From NCBI GenBank assembly GCA_964400725.1, contig CAYNVS010000013.1, positions 13,371 through 77,370 on the forward strand: 64,000 nt of DNA, in the 5' to 3' direction. Source of the stretch: CAYNVS01 sp964400725. GTDB taxonomy: Bacteria; Myxococcota_A; SURF-8; CAYNVS01. Below, one piece after another: positions 17,921 through 27,667 of the stretch. Below the pieces are notes generated by a model. The model saw only the letters and a program-made list of their open reading frames with translations, made no database searches and was not told where the DNA came from. A program made the translations under genes and the position numbers. Every line of letters begins with the position of its first letter. The first letter of the stretch is position 1.

Positions 17921-17947
17921 TTTATACTGAAAGAACGGTCAAGTCAA
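17921..17947 (-). promoter_or_regulatory. Putative promoter for tRNA-Arg
   Basis: On the minus strand TTGACT (17942-17947) and TATAAA (17921-17926), spaced 15 bases apart, lie just upstream of the tRNA. The short spacer lowers confidence. Confidence 0.45.
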
Positions 17948-17978
17948 GAAATTTATAGGCCGAGACCGCCTTCGTTTT

Positions 17979-20900
17979 TTAAAAAACGTCTGCCTTCAGA
18001 GCCGAAGGACCGCCGTTGCCGACTTTCCCCGGTTCGCCGACTTGAAATTGAACGGTGGCGAGATCGACGTTCGGCAAAGAGCCGTTGTGTCTGTAAATTC
18101 CTACGGAAATTCCGCCGGATCCTCCGCCGCCGCGTCCGCCTTTGCCGCCGTTGCCGCCCTTGCCTCCAGCTCCGCCCGCTCCGGAGTAACCCACGCCCGA
18201 TCCTGCCGCGCCGCCTTTGCCGCCCGTTCCGCCCGCCGCGCCTAAACCGCCGTCTCCGCCGTTGCCGCCGCCCTCGGTAATTATTTTACAATTATTAATA
18301 GTTACGCTGGCATTATTAAGAAACAGAGCGATGCTTGCGCCTCCCGGAGAGCCGCCTTTACCGCCTTCTCCGCCGCATCCGGCTCCTCCTCCGCCGCCTC
18401 CGCCGCCGCCGATGTCGGGCTGGTTGAAGCACGGGAACCCGCCCCATCCGTTGGCTCCGCCGCCTCCGCCGCCTCCGCATCCGGGCGTGCCATGCACTCC
18501 CGTCTCGCCGTCGCCTCCAGTCTCGCCTACCCACTGTCCAAGGCCGTTAATTGAGCCGGTCTGCGACCCGGATTTGCCTTCTTTCCCTTCGCCAATAACG
18601 CTTCCGTCGCCGCCTTGTCCGCCAATGCCGCCGTTAGTCCAGCATGCGCCGTGCCCCGTGCCGCCGACGCCGCCTTGGCAATAAGAGTTCGATTCGCCTT
18701 GTTTGCCGTCGTTCTCCCCTCTGCCGCCGGAACCGCCGGAAAGTCCGCTTCCGCAAGAGCTGTATCCGCCGTCGCCGCCGTCGCCGCCGTCTTGGCCGTT
18801 TTCCGCTCCGCGTTCGCCGGGCACTCCGTTGGAGCCGTTTGCGCCGACCAATACGCCGGACGCGCCCGACGCGCCGGGGCCGCCTTTGCCGGCATGGATT
18901 TCGCAGTGTTTAATTACCAAATTGGAGCCGCTGTCCTGAACGTACATCGCATAGGAAGAAGTTCCTCCAGAGAAGTAGTCTTTGCCTTTCACGGTAATCC
19001 ACGCGAATTCGGTCGTTTTCGTAATTGCCGTCGCCTTTACCGCAATCGACTCGATGCCTTGAATTATAGTTTTATAGTCAACCGAGCGCGCCCAGCCGCG
19101 CCGCGAAGAGTAACCGCCGTAAACCGATACGCCGTTGCGGATAATCACCGTTTCGTTGTATATTCCCTCGCTTACGATTACGTAACTTTTGCCCGACGCG
19201 GCGGCTACGTCGATCGCCGACTGAATGCTCGCCTTCGGCTTGTCCCTCGAGCCTATGTTATTGTTGTTTCCGTCCGTTGAGACGAAAACGGCTTTGTTTA
19301 TTTCGCCGTCAACGCCGTCGCAGTTTGAATCTTTAAACATATCGTCCGGCGCGTCCGTCGTCGATTCGGGAACGCAGAAGTACTCGCAGCCGTCTTCGGG
19401 CATGCCGTTAAGGTCGAGATAGCCGGAGTTGCACTGGAACCCGCACGGATTCTGCCAGTTGGACGGGTTGCAAATAGGCTGCGAGAATGGATAACGATTG
19501 CAGCGCTGGCAAGAGCCTCCAACCATGCAGTAGTCGGGGTTGTTGTCTTCGTAGCAAGAGTTACCGCACGCATGATAGCCCGTATTGCATAAAAATGTGC
19601 AGGCTCCGTCAACGCACAGCGGCTTGGCGTTGCTGGGAGTGCAGCACGTAGCGCAGTCCTTGTTCTGCAAACCGCAGTGAGTCGGGTCGGAATTGTTCTG
19701 TTCGCACCATTGCTCGACCTCGTGGAAGCCTACGTTGCACGTAAAGTCGCAAACGTAGCTGGAGCCGCTCTGAACGCACTGGGCGACGCTGTTTGGCGGC
19801 TGCTCGCACGGCCAGCAGCGCAAACCGCAGCTATTGGGGCTGTTATTCCAAAGACATTCGTCTCCGCAGCGGTGAGCGCCGTTGACGCACGTAAAGTCGC
19901 AGGCGTAATTTTTACAAACCGAGATTTTTGTAAGCGTGTTGGGCGGGCAGACAACGCAGTCCGGACCGCAGCAGGTAGGCGTGTCGTTAAGCACGCAGGC
20001 GTTTCCTTCCTGATGGAAGAAGGCGTCGCACTGAAGCCCGCACTGAAAGCCGTTGCACATAGCCTTGCTGTGCTCCGGCTGCGGGCACGGATCGCACGAG
20101 CTTCCGCACGTTTCGACGCTGTAATCGTCCACGCATTTTCCGCCGCAAATGTGGAATCGTCCGCTGCATTGAGGCGTGCAGACGCCGTTTACGCATTCCA
20201 TAAAGCCGTCTTTGGGCGGAGCCGGACAAGCCTCGCAAGAGGGGCCGCAGCACTCCGGAGAATTGGCGCGCTTGCACTGCCCGTTAGAAGGAAGATAGCC
20301 GGCGACGCAGGTAAACGAGCATTCGTATGTTCCGCCGGAACCGATTTGGCACAACGGAATGGAATTGGCAGGAGCTTCGCACGGCGCGCAGCGCGAGCCG
20401 CAATGGTCTATGCCGCCGTCGTAGAGACACTTGCCGCCGCACTCGTGAAAGTCCTCGTCGCACTTATATTTGCAGGCGTGATCGACGCAGGTTACGCTGG
20501 AGTGGCTTTTTAGTTCGCAGTTGGCGATTGCGTCGAGCGGGTCGTTCCTGCCGTCGCAGTCGTTGTCGAGTCCGTCGCAAGATTCTATCGAAGGAGTCGT
20601 CGGGTAGCACGGTCCGTATTCGCAGCCGGTCTCCGGCTTGCCGTCAACGTCCCAGTAGCCCGGATCGCACTGCTTGCCGACGCCGGAAACGTAAATATCG
20701 GTAATCGCCGACGTCTGCGAGTTCGACTCGACAAGTATGTGCGCTTGGAACGAGCCGACTTCCATCGGCCTGAAAACGATTCTCATTTCGGTTTCATTTC
20801 CGGCCGTTATAAGGAAAGGAAGCCCAGTATCCGTTTCGATGCGGAAAAAGTTTGACGAGTCTTCGGTAAAGCGCAAATCGTTGACTGTAAGAGTGCCGAG

Positions 20901-22931
20901 CGTTCCGGCATTGCTTACGTAAAAACTTATTACGTTGCGGCTTCCAATAAATTTCTCTCCAAATTTGTAGGGGTTGCTTTCGGTGGTTTTAGGAGAAATG
21001 GAAATGCGGGGATTTACTCCCTTGCCGTTAAGCGAAACGTTCCATTGAGCTCTGTTCGGATCGTCGCTGTAAATAGTAAGCGTCGCGTTGTCCTCTCCCG
21101 CGACGATTAACGGCGTATAACGTATGGTAATCGGCTTGGAGCCGCCGGTCTCGAACGGCAGGAAGGCTTCCTGTACGACCATAAATTCTTTTTGCGGCGT
21201 ATTGATTGAAATTTCGGCGGTAACGGTCATAACGGCGGTGCCGACGTTGGTGATGTAGCAATCGGTCTGTTTTTTGCCGCCGTCTATCGGCACTTCGCCA
21301 AATTTTATTCCGTCCGTTTCAAAGTTGGGATGTTCTGGGCAGGACAACTGAATTTTAGGCGCAAGACACATGCCGTTGAGCGTAATATCCAAATACGGAG
21401 TGTGCGAATCGTCGCTGACGATGGTCATTTTTTTCGACTTCATCCCCGACTCTCTCGGAGAATAAAGCACCTCTATCGGCGCGCTTTCGTTGCGGTTAAG
21501 CGTAAGGTTGGTAACCGCTTGGCGGGTTGCCGCCGAAACGCTGAACTCCAGTTCTCCGGTTTCAAACTGAATATCCAATATTTTAACCGGCGCGTAACCA
21601 AGGTTTGTAACCGTAACCGTTTTGGGTTTTGAAGCGTGAATTACCACTGTGCCGAAGTCGAGCGACGGATAGTCGGCAGTCAGCTTGCTGTCAACGCCGA
21701 TGCCGATGAGAGATATTCGCAATTCAGGATTCATCTGATCGTTGCTCTCGACTAGCAGCTGATTCTGGTGCAGCCCGACGTTGTCGGGAGAATAGGTGAT
21801 TTTAATATCGACAAAGTCGCCGTGCGCAAGGAACGCGCCCGCAGGTCCTATGTTGGACGAAATCGCAAACTGCTGGACTGTCGTCTGCGTGAGAGAAACC
21901 GCGCGGATATTGAGCGTCGCTCCCCCTGAGTTCTCGCACTTGAGGTGAATTTCGGGCGACGTTCCCATTTTCACGTTGCCGAAGTCGATGGTGTTTTGAC
22001 TTGTAGGCGAGCAGGTTATCTGCGGAACCGCCGCCTTTCCGCTTACGGGAATAGCGAAAGGATTTTGCGCGTAATTGGGATCGTTTGAAAAGAATTGTAT
22101 TTCGTCGGTCAGAAGATTCGGCGTAATTTGACTTGGGTGAAACGAAATCGAGAACGTCTGGCGCTCGTTCGGCTTTATATTCAGCGGCAGGGTAATTGAG
22201 GATAAATCGACGTCAAAATCGGCGGTTTTGCCCGACTTTGTTTTAACTTGATCTATTGTAAGAATGGCGTTTGAGCCTTCTTCCTGCGGGTTGCTTATAT
22301 CGACGCTGCGCGTTACGGGAGGACTGTTTGGCAGCACTTCTCCGAACTCGATGTTGGTTACCGACGACTCCAACTTGGGAGTTCCTTTATATTGACTGTA
22401 GACCGATACTTCCGCGGCCGGATTCAACGGGTCGTTGGAGCTTATCGTTATCTTCGCCGTGTCTATTCCGGCGTCCTTCGGCTCGTAATATACGTTTTGG
22501 TTAAAATTGGCTCCGGGGGCGATTGAAACCGTGGAAGAAGGCGGATTGACAAGCGAGAACTCCGAGTTTGCGGGCTCAAGTTTAACTTTAAAAATTTGTA
22601 AAGTCTCCGTGCCGATGTTCTGACAAGTCAGCACTTTGGTATAATTGCGACCGAGGATGGTGTATCCGAACGACAGCTCCGACGGACAAACAATGGCGGG
22701 GCCTGAAATGTTTTCGTCCACTTCAAGCAGGTCGTCGTCCGGAACGTCTATCGCGTCTTCGTCCCGTTCCGCGACGTCTATTTCCGTCTTTTCTCCAAAC
22801 TCCATCGCGTCGATTTTTTCCTCGTCTCCGTTGTTGTTGTTAGTTACTCCGCCTCCGCCGCAATTCCAACAAAGCAAAGCCGGCAAAGCCGCAACCGCAA
22901 AGACGATTAAATATTTTTTCGATGTCGTCAT
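17979..22931 (-). CDS. Giant mosaic surface lipoprotein (ASH repeats, Cys-rich repeats, MopE motif, DUF1565, Gly-rich tail)
   Basis: A predicted exported protein of 1650 residues. A signal peptide ends at about C24 followed by a Gly/Asn run and the shared NNGDEE tether. Then come about six ASH/DUF1573-like Ig-fold repeats (about 75-750; recurring FGEV, FGNV and FGTV), a MopE-type DGLDNDCDG motif near 788, a Cys-rich region of about ten short units (about 805-1185; CGGKC, CGSSC-PCP), another NCDGVDGE motif, a DUF1565/parallel beta-helix-like region (about 1213-1340) and a Gly-rich tail of nearly 300 residues (about 1346-1640) recalling PGRS sequences. AAAGGAG precedes the start. Function unknown; adhesion or surface structure is inferred. 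The lipobox has Asn at -1, which is atypical. Confidence 0.82.
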   Translation of the reverse strand: MTTSKKYLIVFAVAALPALLCWNCGGGGVTNNNNGDEEKIDAMEFGEKTEIDVAERDEDAIDVPDDDLLEVDENISGPAIVCPSELSFGYTILGRNYTKVLTCQNIGTETLQIFKVKLEPANSEFSLVNPPSSTVSIAPGANFNQNVYYEPKDAGIDTAKITISSNDPLNPAAEVSVYSQYKGTPKLESSVTNIEFGEVLPNSPPVTRSVDISNPQEEGSNAILTIDQVKTKSGKTADFDVDLSSITLPLNIKPNERQTFSISFHPSQITPNLLTDEIQFFSNDPNYAQNPFAIPVSGKAAVPQITCSPTSQNTIDFGNVKMGTSPEIHLKCENSGGATLNIRAVSLTQTTVQQFAISSNIGPAGAFLAHGDFVDIKITYSPDNVGLHQNQLLVESNDQMNPELRISLIGIGVDSKLTADYPSLDFGTVVIHASKPKTVTVTNLGYAPVKILDIQFETGELEFSVSAATRQAVTNLTLNRNESAPIEVLYSPRESGMKSKKMTIVSDDSHTPYLDITLNGMCLAPKIQLSCPEHPNFETDGIKFGEVPIDGGKKQTDCYITNVGTAVMTVTAEISINTPQKEFMVVQEAFLPFETGGSKPITIRYTPLIVAGEDNATLTIYSDDPNRAQWNVSLNGKGVNPRISISPKTTESNPYKFGEKFIGSRNVISFYVSNAGTLGTLTVNDLRFTEDSSNFFRIETDTGLPFLITAGNETEMRIVFRPMEVGSFQAHILVESNSQTSAITDIYVSGVGKQCDPGYWDVDGKPETGCEYGPCYPTTPSIESCDGLDNDCDGRNDPLDAIANCELKSHSSVTCVDHACKYKCDEDFHECGGKCLYDGGIDHCGSRCAPCEAPANSIPLCQIGSGGTYECSFTCVAGYLPSNGQCKRANSPECCGPSCEACPAPPKDGFMECVNGVCTPQCSGRFHICGGKCVDDYSVETCGSSCDPCPQPEHSKAMCNGFQCGLQCDAFFHQEGNACVLNDTPTCCGPDCVVCPPNTLTKISVCKNYACDFTCVNGAHRCGDECLWNNSPNSCGLRCWPCEQPPNSVAQCVQSGSSYVCDFTCNVGFHEVEQWCEQNNSDPTHCGLQNKDCATCCTPSNAKPLCVDGACTFLCNTGYHACGNSCYEDNNPDYCMVGGSCQRCNRYPFSQPICNPSNWQNPCGFQCNSGYLDLNGMPEDGCEYFCVPESTTDAPDDMFKDSNCDGVDGEINKAVFVSTDGNNNNIGSRDKPKASIQSAIDVAAASGKSYVIVSEGIYNETVIIRNGVSVYGGYSSRRGWARSVDYKTIIQGIESIAVKATAITKTTEFAWITVKGKDYFSGGTSSYAMYVQDSGSNLVIKHCEIHAGKGGPGASGASGVLVGANGSNGVPGERGAENGQDGGDGGDGGYSSCGSGLSGGSGGRGENDGKQGESNSYCQGGVGGTGHGACWTNGGIGGQGGDGSVIGEGKEGKSGSQTGSINGLGQWVGETGGDGETGVHGTPGCGGGGGGGANGWGGFPCFNQPDIGGGGGGGGGAGCGGEGGKGGSPGGASIALFLNNASVTINNCKIITEGGGNGGDGGLGAAGGTGGKGGAAGSGVGYSGAGGAGGKGGNGGKGGRGGGGSGGISVGIYRHNGSLPNVDLATVQFQVGEPGKVGNGGPSALKADVF

Positions 22932-23081
22932 AACGGACTCCTTTTAAACCAAATACTGTCTGACGAATTCAAACTGCGTCTATCTTTATATTTTACCCTA
23001 AATTATAAAATCCTCAAGAGACTTTTAAAATATATCCGCGAAAATCTCGAATAGTTATTTTGCTTCTTAATAGTTATTAAA

Positions 23082-23114
23082 AATGCCTGAAAACTTTAAC
23101 CGCTTTCAGGCATT
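23082..23114 (-). terminator. Terminator after crotonase gene
   Basis: An 11-base perfect stem (AATGCCTGAAA with TTTCAGGCATT, 11-base loop). On the minus strand it is followed by TTTAATAA. It lies between the crotonase stop and the giant lipoprotein start; the 221-base gap holds nothing else clear except two AATTTAAGTAA copies. Confidence 0.75.
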
Positions 23115-23152
23115 AATTTAAGTAAATTTAAGTAAAATAATTAAAATCCTTT

Positions 23153-23950
23153 TTACTTCTTCCGTTTCGCCGTTATTTCCGCGATGCCGCCCATTAGGTA
23201 CGACGCAAAGTCTTCCCTCGCAAGATTGAGGCGCTGAGAATTGATTTCCTCTTTAAGCAGCTGCTCGTTTGAAAGCGCGGGCGAATGCTCCGCCAAGCGC
23301 TTAAGCTGGCGTAAAACCTCTGGAGAACGCGACGACATCTTGGCCGCCAATTCCTCCGCTTCGGCGTAAAGTCGCTCTTTGGGGACGACTTTATGAACTA
23401 AATTTATGCGTTCCGCGAAGGCGGCGTCTATTTCCTCTCCGGTGTAAAGCAGATATTTCGCCCAAGGCTGGCCTAAGTTGCGCAGCGCGCGCGTCGTGCC
23501 TGAGCAGTCGGTTACAAGGCCGAGAACGATCTCCGGCAGGGCTAGTTTCGCGTCCGAACTTGCGATGCGAAAGTCCGCGGCAAGGGCAAGCTCCAATCCC
23601 AGACCGACGCAGTAGCCATGAAGAGCGGCTATCGTGGGAACGCCGAGCGTTGCGAATTTTTGTATCGTCCCTTGCAGCAAGGCGACGAACCGCTCGAAGA
23701 CTTCCATGTCGGGCTTTCCGTCGGAGCCTAAAAGCTGCGACGCCCAATTTATATCCAATCCCGCGGAGAACGCCTCCCCTTCCCCTTTTACGATTACAAC
23801 TCTTACCGCCTCGCCCATCGCGGCGACTTCGTCAAGAGCCTCCGAGAAGGCAGTCATCAATTCGCCGTCTATCGCGTTGCGCTTGCGCGCGCGGTTGAGC
23901 GTCAGAGTCGCTATTCCGTCTTTATTATCCAGCCTGACCAGTTTTTCCAT
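23153..23950 (-). CDS. Enoyl-CoA hydratase/isomerase (crotonase) family protein
   Basis: Acyl-CoA hydratase or isomerase. The crotonase pattern is complete: ARKRNAID near residue 20, the oxyanion segment EAFSAGLDINW (about 60-70), GYCVGLGLELALAADFRIA (about 111-129) and LPEIVLGL with the catalytic-type Glu. The length of 265 residues is normal. The exact substrate cannot be read from sequence; dienoyl-CoA isomerase is an alternative because of the D in GLVTDCSG. The start is 21 bases downstream of the iPGM stop, suggesting co-transcription. Confidence 0.9.
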   Translation of the reverse strand: MEKLVRLDNKDGIATLTLNRARKRNAIDGELMTAFSEALDEVAAMGEAVRVVIVKGEGEAFSAGLDINWASQLLGSDGKPDMEVFERFVALLQGTIQKFATLGVPTIAALHGYCVGLGLELALAADFRIASSDAKLALPEIVLGLVTDCSGTTRALRNLGQPWAKYLLYTGEEIDAAFAERINLVHKVVPKERLYAEAEELAAKMSSRSPEVLRQLKRLAEHSPALSNEQLLKEEINSQRLNLAREDFASYLMGGIAEITAKRKK

Positions 23951-23971
23951 TTCAGCCTCTCTGCTTGCGGT

Positions 23972-25714
23972 TTATTCTTTCCATTCGACTATCGACGGCT
24001 CGAACCCATCGGGTTTATCGTAGCCCATTAAAGTAAGCAGCGTCGCGGCGATGTTTGCAAGCCCCGGCGCCGCGACGTCCGCGAGTTTCAGTTCCTCCGC
24101 GCTAGGCGTCATTATCGCGAACGGAACGGGACAAAGCGTGTGGCTCGTTTTGCTCATCGGCTTGCCGTCTCCGCAAATCTTCGCCTTGCCGCTTTTGTCA
24201 ATCTCGAACATTTGGTCGCAGTTGCCGTGATCGGCGGTTACGACGAGCGTCGCGCCTATTTTACGCGCGGCCTCTATAATGCGCCCCATGTTCCTGTCGA
24301 GCGCGTTCATCGCTTCAATCGCCGCGCCCAGCACGCCCGTGTGGCCGACCATGTCGCCGTTGGGAAAATTCGCTCGCAGAAAAGCGTATTTGCCGCTTTC
24401 GAGCTCCGGCAGCAAGCGGTCAGTTATCTCGTAACATTTCATCGCGGGAGCTTTCTCGAACGGAATCACGTCCGAGGGAATGTTGACCCACGTCTCAAGC
24501 GCGGCGTCGAACGGCTGCGAGTTGTTGCCGTTCCAAAAGTAAGTAACGTGGCCGTATTTCTGAGTTTCGCTTATAGCGAACGACTTGACGCCCGCGTCCG
24601 CGAGATACTCAGATATTGTGTTTTTAATATGCGGCGGCTCCACAAGGTAGCGCGGCGGTATGCGCAGGTCTCCGTCGTATTCCATCATGCCGCTGTAATG
24701 AACTTTCGGGAACGGTCTGCGCTCGAACTTGTCAAACTCCGCCTCGGTAAAGGCTCGCGAAATCTCTATCGCGCGATCGCCGCGAAAATTGTAAAAAATT
24801 ACGACGTCGCCGTCGGCAATGGGGCCTATGGGTTTGGTCGCGTCTTCGGGCGAGGCCACTACGAACGGCGGCAAGTCTTGGTCGATAACGCTCTTATGCG
24901 TCTCGCGCAAGGAGTTTATCGCGGTCATGGCGTCGGGGAACTTCGCGCCTTCTCCCGCCACGTGCGTCTGCCAACCTATTTTCACCTGATTCCAGTTCGC
25001 CTCGTAGCGATCCATCGTTACGACCATGCGACCGCCGCCGGACGCGATATGATAGTAAAAGCCTTTTTCGGCGCGAATCTGCGCCAGAACATCCTCAAGC
25101 TGCGCGACGTAACGCTCGGCGCTGACTTCCTCCACGTCGCGGCCGTCCAACAAAGCGTGGACGAAAGCCTTGTGAACGCCCGCCGCCGCGCATTCCCGCA
25201 GCATGGCGATTAGATGGTCGATATGGCTGTGGACGTTGCCGTCGCTCAACAGGCCGATAAAGTGAACCGCTACGGGCGCGTCTTTCGACTGCAACCGCGG
25301 ATTTTTAGCCTTGGCGGCAAGCCACGCCGAGAGCGCGTGGCCGGGGTTTTGCGCGTTGCCTATGTCTTCCATCCAAGTCTTGCCGTTAAACAAGCCGCGC
25401 GTTTCGATGGCCGAATTGACCAGCTTCGCGCCTTGCTCGATGATTCTGCCCGCGCCAATCGCGTTGTGGCCGACTTCGCTGTTCCCCATGTCGGCGTCGC
25501 TGGGCAGGCCGACCGCCGTTCCGTGCGCCTTGAGCTTTGTATAAAGCGGCGTATTTGCGAAAAGCGCGTCGAGGTTGGGAGTGTAAGCGATGTCGAAGGC
25601 GTTGCCAAAATAGCCGTCGCGCATACCTTTATATATGCCCACGCCGTCCATAATAACGAGCAATAGCGGGCCTTTTACCGATTTTCCGTTCGCGTTCTTT
25701 TTAAGTTCGAGCAT
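23972..25714 (-). CDS. gpmI: 2,3-bisphosphoglycerate-independent phosphoglycerate mutase, long plant-type form
   Basis: Interconverts 3- and 2-phosphoglycerate in glycolysis using two manganese ions. It shows MDGVGI near residue 22, the phosphoserine nucleophile S79 in DADMGNSEVGHN, NFPNGDMVGHTG and the metal-binding VTADHGNCDQM. At 580 residues it is longer than the usual bacterial form (about 510). Several stretches (SGGGRMVVTMDRYE, GHVTYFWNGN, PGLANIAATLL) match, as far as I recall, the plant and trypanosomatid subtype rather than the E. coli/Bacillus one. Confidence 0.93.
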   Translation of the reverse strand: MLELKKNANGKSVKGPLLLVIMDGVGIYKGMRDGYFGNAFDIAYTPNLDALFANTPLYTKLKAHGTAVGLPSDADMGNSEVGHNAIGAGRIIEQGAKLVNSAIETRGLFNGKTWMEDIGNAQNPGHALSAWLAAKAKNPRLQSKDAPVAVHFIGLLSDGNVHSHIDHLIAMLRECAAAGVHKAFVHALLDGRDVEEVSAERYVAQLEDVLAQIRAEKGFYYHIASGGGRMVVTMDRYEANWNQVKIGWQTHVAGEGAKFPDAMTAINSLRETHKSVIDQDLPPFVVASPEDATKPIGPIADGDVVIFYNFRGDRAIEISRAFTEAEFDKFERRPFPKVHYSGMMEYDGDLRIPPRYLVEPPHIKNTISEYLADAGVKSFAISETQKYGHVTYFWNGNNSQPFDAALETWVNIPSDVIPFEKAPAMKCYEITDRLLPELESGKYAFLRANFPNGDMVGHTGVLGAAIEAMNALDRNMGRIIEAARKIGATLVVTADHGNCDQMFEIDKSGKAKICGDGKPMSKTSHTLCPVPFAIMTPSAEELKLADVAAPGLANIAATLLTLMGYDKPDGFEPSIVEWKE

Positions 25715-25819
25715 GAAGTCTGCCTCCGGCGATAAGATTTTGTCGAAGATGAAAAATCAACCAATAAAGCTAACCGATTGTACACATTGAGAGGAAAAAT
25801 CAAACAGAAGTTTACTCCG

Positions 25820-27658
25820 CTACCATTTAAGCGTCGCGGAAAGGAGCATTTTAGCCGCGCTAGTAGGATACTTCTCAGCGTCGCCGAGGTCGTTGCCGCG
25901 CCAGTAAGCCGCCTGAAACCTCATTGCTAGAGAAAATCCTCCGGGAAGCCTCCACCAATGCGTGTAAGCAATGTCTATTTCTTCGCCAAGCCGATACCCT
26001 ATCGAGCCCAACGTTTTGTAGCTTGCGTTTCCGTTTTGGTCGGCTACCGTCATATCTTTGCCGACCCACACGATAAGAATGCCGGCCAGAAACTCTCCGA
26101 AATCCACAGGCAAAAGGCGCAGAGTGGGGAATATGTAATACGAACCGAAGACTCGCCCTTCGCTTGCGAGTCCGGCGAAGTCGACCGAGTTCCACGGCGC
26201 GTATTTATGAGTATGGACGCGTAGAATCTCGTCGTACGCCAATAATCCTACTTTGTAGTCGGGGTTAAAAAAGAAGGTTGATCCGTGCTGGTAGGAGTCG
26301 TCGCCCTCGCCTGAGGCGTAGCCGAACTCAAGCCCCGGTTCCATTTTAAAAAATGGAAAGAAAAGCGAACCTCTCGCGACGGCGCCCAGCCCGTAGGCTC
26401 GGCAGCCGTCCCGGCATTTCGCGGTTTCGGCCTTATAGCTGCGGTTTCCCTCCATGTAAGCTATTTCGCCGTCGAAGTTCGCATCGACGTCGTACCATTC
26501 GGAGTTGAAGCTTTTACCGCGCAATTTTACATATGCGTCGAGCACTCCCGTCTGAAATTTATCGCCGTTCTTGTATTCCTGCCAACGGTAGCCGCCCAAA
26601 AGCCCCGCCTTGACCGCCTTCGTATCGTACATAAGCGCGATAAACCCTTGCAGAGCCAAATCGCTGTCCGTAATGTCGGCGTACTGGTCGGCGTAAACGA
26701 AGTCGAACGCGGCGGCGGCTATGAAGTTGTTAGCGGCGGACGAGGTTCCGTAAAGCGGCAGCAAAGGCTTCGCCGCGTACATGACGCGGGCGTAATAGTC
26801 GCCGTACCAGGCGTCCCCAAAGCGAGAGTTATCGTCCTCTCCGTCGTTCATAAGTATTCCCAAACCCCACTTTTGGCTTTGCACGCCAACCTTGAGAAGT
26901 CCCGCGTCGCTCTTCCAATCGAAGTAAAGCTCGCGCAGGCGGAACGACTTGAGAGATTTGCCGCCGTAATAGTCGTAAAGGTTAAGCGGTCTGTTGAACT
27001 CGCTCGACGACTTTGCGCCCCAAATCATACCGCGCAAAAAGTCTATTGAGACGCGGAAATCGAAACGCTCGAAATGAAAAGTAGGCGACAACCTTAAAAG
27101 ATGCTTGCCCCATGAATCAATATAGCGATTACTGTCGCTGGCGGCGAGAAAGCTATTGGTAGTTTTATAAAGAAAGTTCAGGTCGAAGCCGAAGCCGTCC
27201 GCGGGCGCCTTGCCGAGCGAGAATTCGTCCCGCTCGTTCATAAATTCTTCCTTCTGCGCGTCGCCGCCCGAAGGCTTTTTCTCGGCGTCCTTCTTATCCT
27301 TTTTGCCGCCTTTCTTCTGGTTGAAGTAATTTTCTTTTACAGGCGCGCCTTTATCGTCCTTGTCGCTCTTATCCTCTTTGTCCTCGGCTTCGTCCTTGGG
27401 CGTAATTCCTTTTAGAGGTTTCCCTTCGGGCGTAAGAAAATTGACGTTCGGCATTCCCGAAGGCGACAGGTTCAGTTCGTCCGGGTCTTCGAGCTTTTCT
27501 TTGTCTTTTTCGTCTTTCTTTTCGTCCTTTTGCTCGACGACGGTCTCCTCTCCCTTGCCGGCTCCGTCCTGTTTCTCCGTAGATTCTTCCGCCGCCAAAA
27601 GCGGGCCGCATACAAGCATAGCGGCTAAAAAAATAAAACCTTTAGTTAAATTTTGCAT
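25820..27658 (-). CDS. Putative outer-membrane beta-barrel protein (TIGR04551-like)
   Basis: A signal peptide (cleavage after about residue 22, LLAA-EES) leads into a very charged Lys/Asp/Glu low-complexity region (about 25-140), then a region of about 470 residues with alternating hydrophobic/aromatic strands and a terminal LSATLKW ending in an aromatic residue, as in outer-membrane barrels. Segments such as RLRELYFDWK and QKWGLGILMND recall a deltaproteobacterial family (TIGR04551, from memory). Function unknown. It is 9 bases from the DUF167 gene, so it may be the third gene of a DivIVA-DUF167-barrel operon. Confidence 0.75.
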   Translation of the reverse strand: MQNLTKGFIFLAAMLVCGPLLAAEESTEKQDGAGKGEETVVEQKDEKKDEKDKEKLEDPDELNLSPSGMPNVNFLTPEGKPLKGITPKDEAEDKEDKSDKDDKGAPVKENYFNQKKGGKKDKKDAEKKPSGGDAQKEEFMNERDEFSLGKAPADGFGFDLNFLYKTTNSFLAASDSNRYIDSWGKHLLRLSPTFHFERFDFRVSIDFLRGMIWGAKSSSEFNRPLNLYDYYGGKSLKSFRLRELYFDWKSDAGLLKVGVQSQKWGLGILMNDGEDDNSRFGDAWYGDYYARVMYAAKPLLPLYGTSSAANNFIAAAAFDFVYADQYADITDSDLALQGFIALMYDTKAVKAGLLGGYRWQEYKNGDKFQTGVLDAYVKLRGKSFNSEWYDVDANFDGEIAYMEGNRSYKAETAKCRDGCRAYGLGAVARGSLFFPFFKMEPGLEFGYASGEGDDSYQHGSTFFFNPDYKVGLLAYDEILRVHTHKYAPWNSVDFAGLASEGRVFGSYYIFPTLRLLPVDFGEFLAGILIVWVGKDMTVADQNGNASYKTLGSIGYRLGEEIDIAYTHWWRLPGGFSLAMRFQAAYWRGNDLGDAEKYPTSAAKMLLSATLKW

Positions 27659-27667
27659 GGTTTGCCT

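Noticed and set aside
18217..18684. Pro-rich 155-residue ORF on the plus strand
   Set aside because: It is the antisense shadow of the Gly-rich tail of the giant lipoprotein, whose GGC/GGA codons read as proline and alanine codons.
24140..25213. Long plus-strand ORF of 357 residues
   Set aside because: Antisense to the well-supported iPGM gene, and no known motifs in its translation.
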